This document shows positions 5,075 through 5,107 of a stretch of DNA of 5,107 nucleotides, in pieces. The first letter of the stretch is position 1, and each line of letters starts with the position of its first letter. A program made the translations under genes and the position numbers. The stretch comes from Clostridiales bacterium UBA7044 (lineage in GTDB: Bacteria > Bacillota > Clostridia > Oscillospirales > Oscillospiraceae), in assembly GCA_002493965.1 (NCBI GenBank), contig DLAP01000054.1, positions 1 through 5,107 of the forward strand, given 5' to 3'. Under the pieces are notes generated by a model. The model searched no databases and was not told the DNA's origin. It saw nothing but the letters and a program-made list of their open reading frames with translations.

Positions 5075-5084
5075 AGGGGAGCCT

Positions 5085-5107
5085 ATGAAAGAATGCCTTG
5101 AGAAGCG
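5085..5107 (+). CDS. Start of a gene running off the window (partial)
   Basis: An ATG at 5085 follows a strong GGAGGGG site (5073-5079) with five bases between, and the frame reads M-K-E-C-L-E-K before the window ends. It is divergent from the threonine aldolase gene. Too little is present to identify the product. Confidence 0.6.

Overview
The window looks like a chromosomal segment of a GC-rich, Gram-positive Clostridia-type bacterium, most likely a gut Oscillospirales relative. The evidence is strong AGGAG/GGAGGGG ribosome binding sites, sigma-A-type promoters, a lipobox lipoprotein, short intergenic gaps and the gene types present. The genus cannot be fixed from sequence alone.

Layout. 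(1) Positions 1-23 hold the last codons of a plus-strand gene, followed by a very strong 14-bp GC-rich terminator (53-87). (2) A plus-strand pair follows: an iron-sulfur-type flavoprotein/NADPH-dependent FMN reductase-like gene (104-721) and a 51-residue mini-protein with a HypC- or DUF3006-like pattern (731-886). A bidirectional terminator (891-923) ends the pair. (3) A divergent unit follows: a minus-strand single-pass membrane protein of unknown function (922-1449) and a plus-strand 70-residue Xre-type HTH regulator (1574-1786). Between them, a perfect 10-bp-arm inverted repeat fills the spacer and -10 box of the minus-strand promoter. This looks like a self-contained repressor/target switch. 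(4) A probable minus-strand operon is read from right to left: a PLP-dependent threonine aldolase-family enzyme (3860-4933) with a near-consensus promoter, an AI-2E family membrane transporter (2556-3821, TTG start), and a VanX-type D,D-dipeptidase lipoprotein (1828-2559) joined to the transporter by an ATGA overlap. It ends at a hairpin terminator (1789-1824) shared with the convergent HTH gene. (5) A divergent plus-strand gene starts at 5085 and runs off the window; its leader may fold onto its own ribosome binding site.

How the parts work together. The flavoprotein and mini-protein are probably co-transcribed and may form a small redox unit. The HTH regulator probably controls the adjacent membrane protein and may control itself. 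The dipeptidase and transporter act at the envelope; the reason for the link to threonine aldolase is not evident. There is no mobile element, CRISPR array, tRNA or rRNA. I found no clearly novel multi-gene system. The most informative parts are the operator-in-promoter switch with its uncharacterised membrane target, the mini-protein coupled to the flavoprotein, and the secreted VanX homologue.
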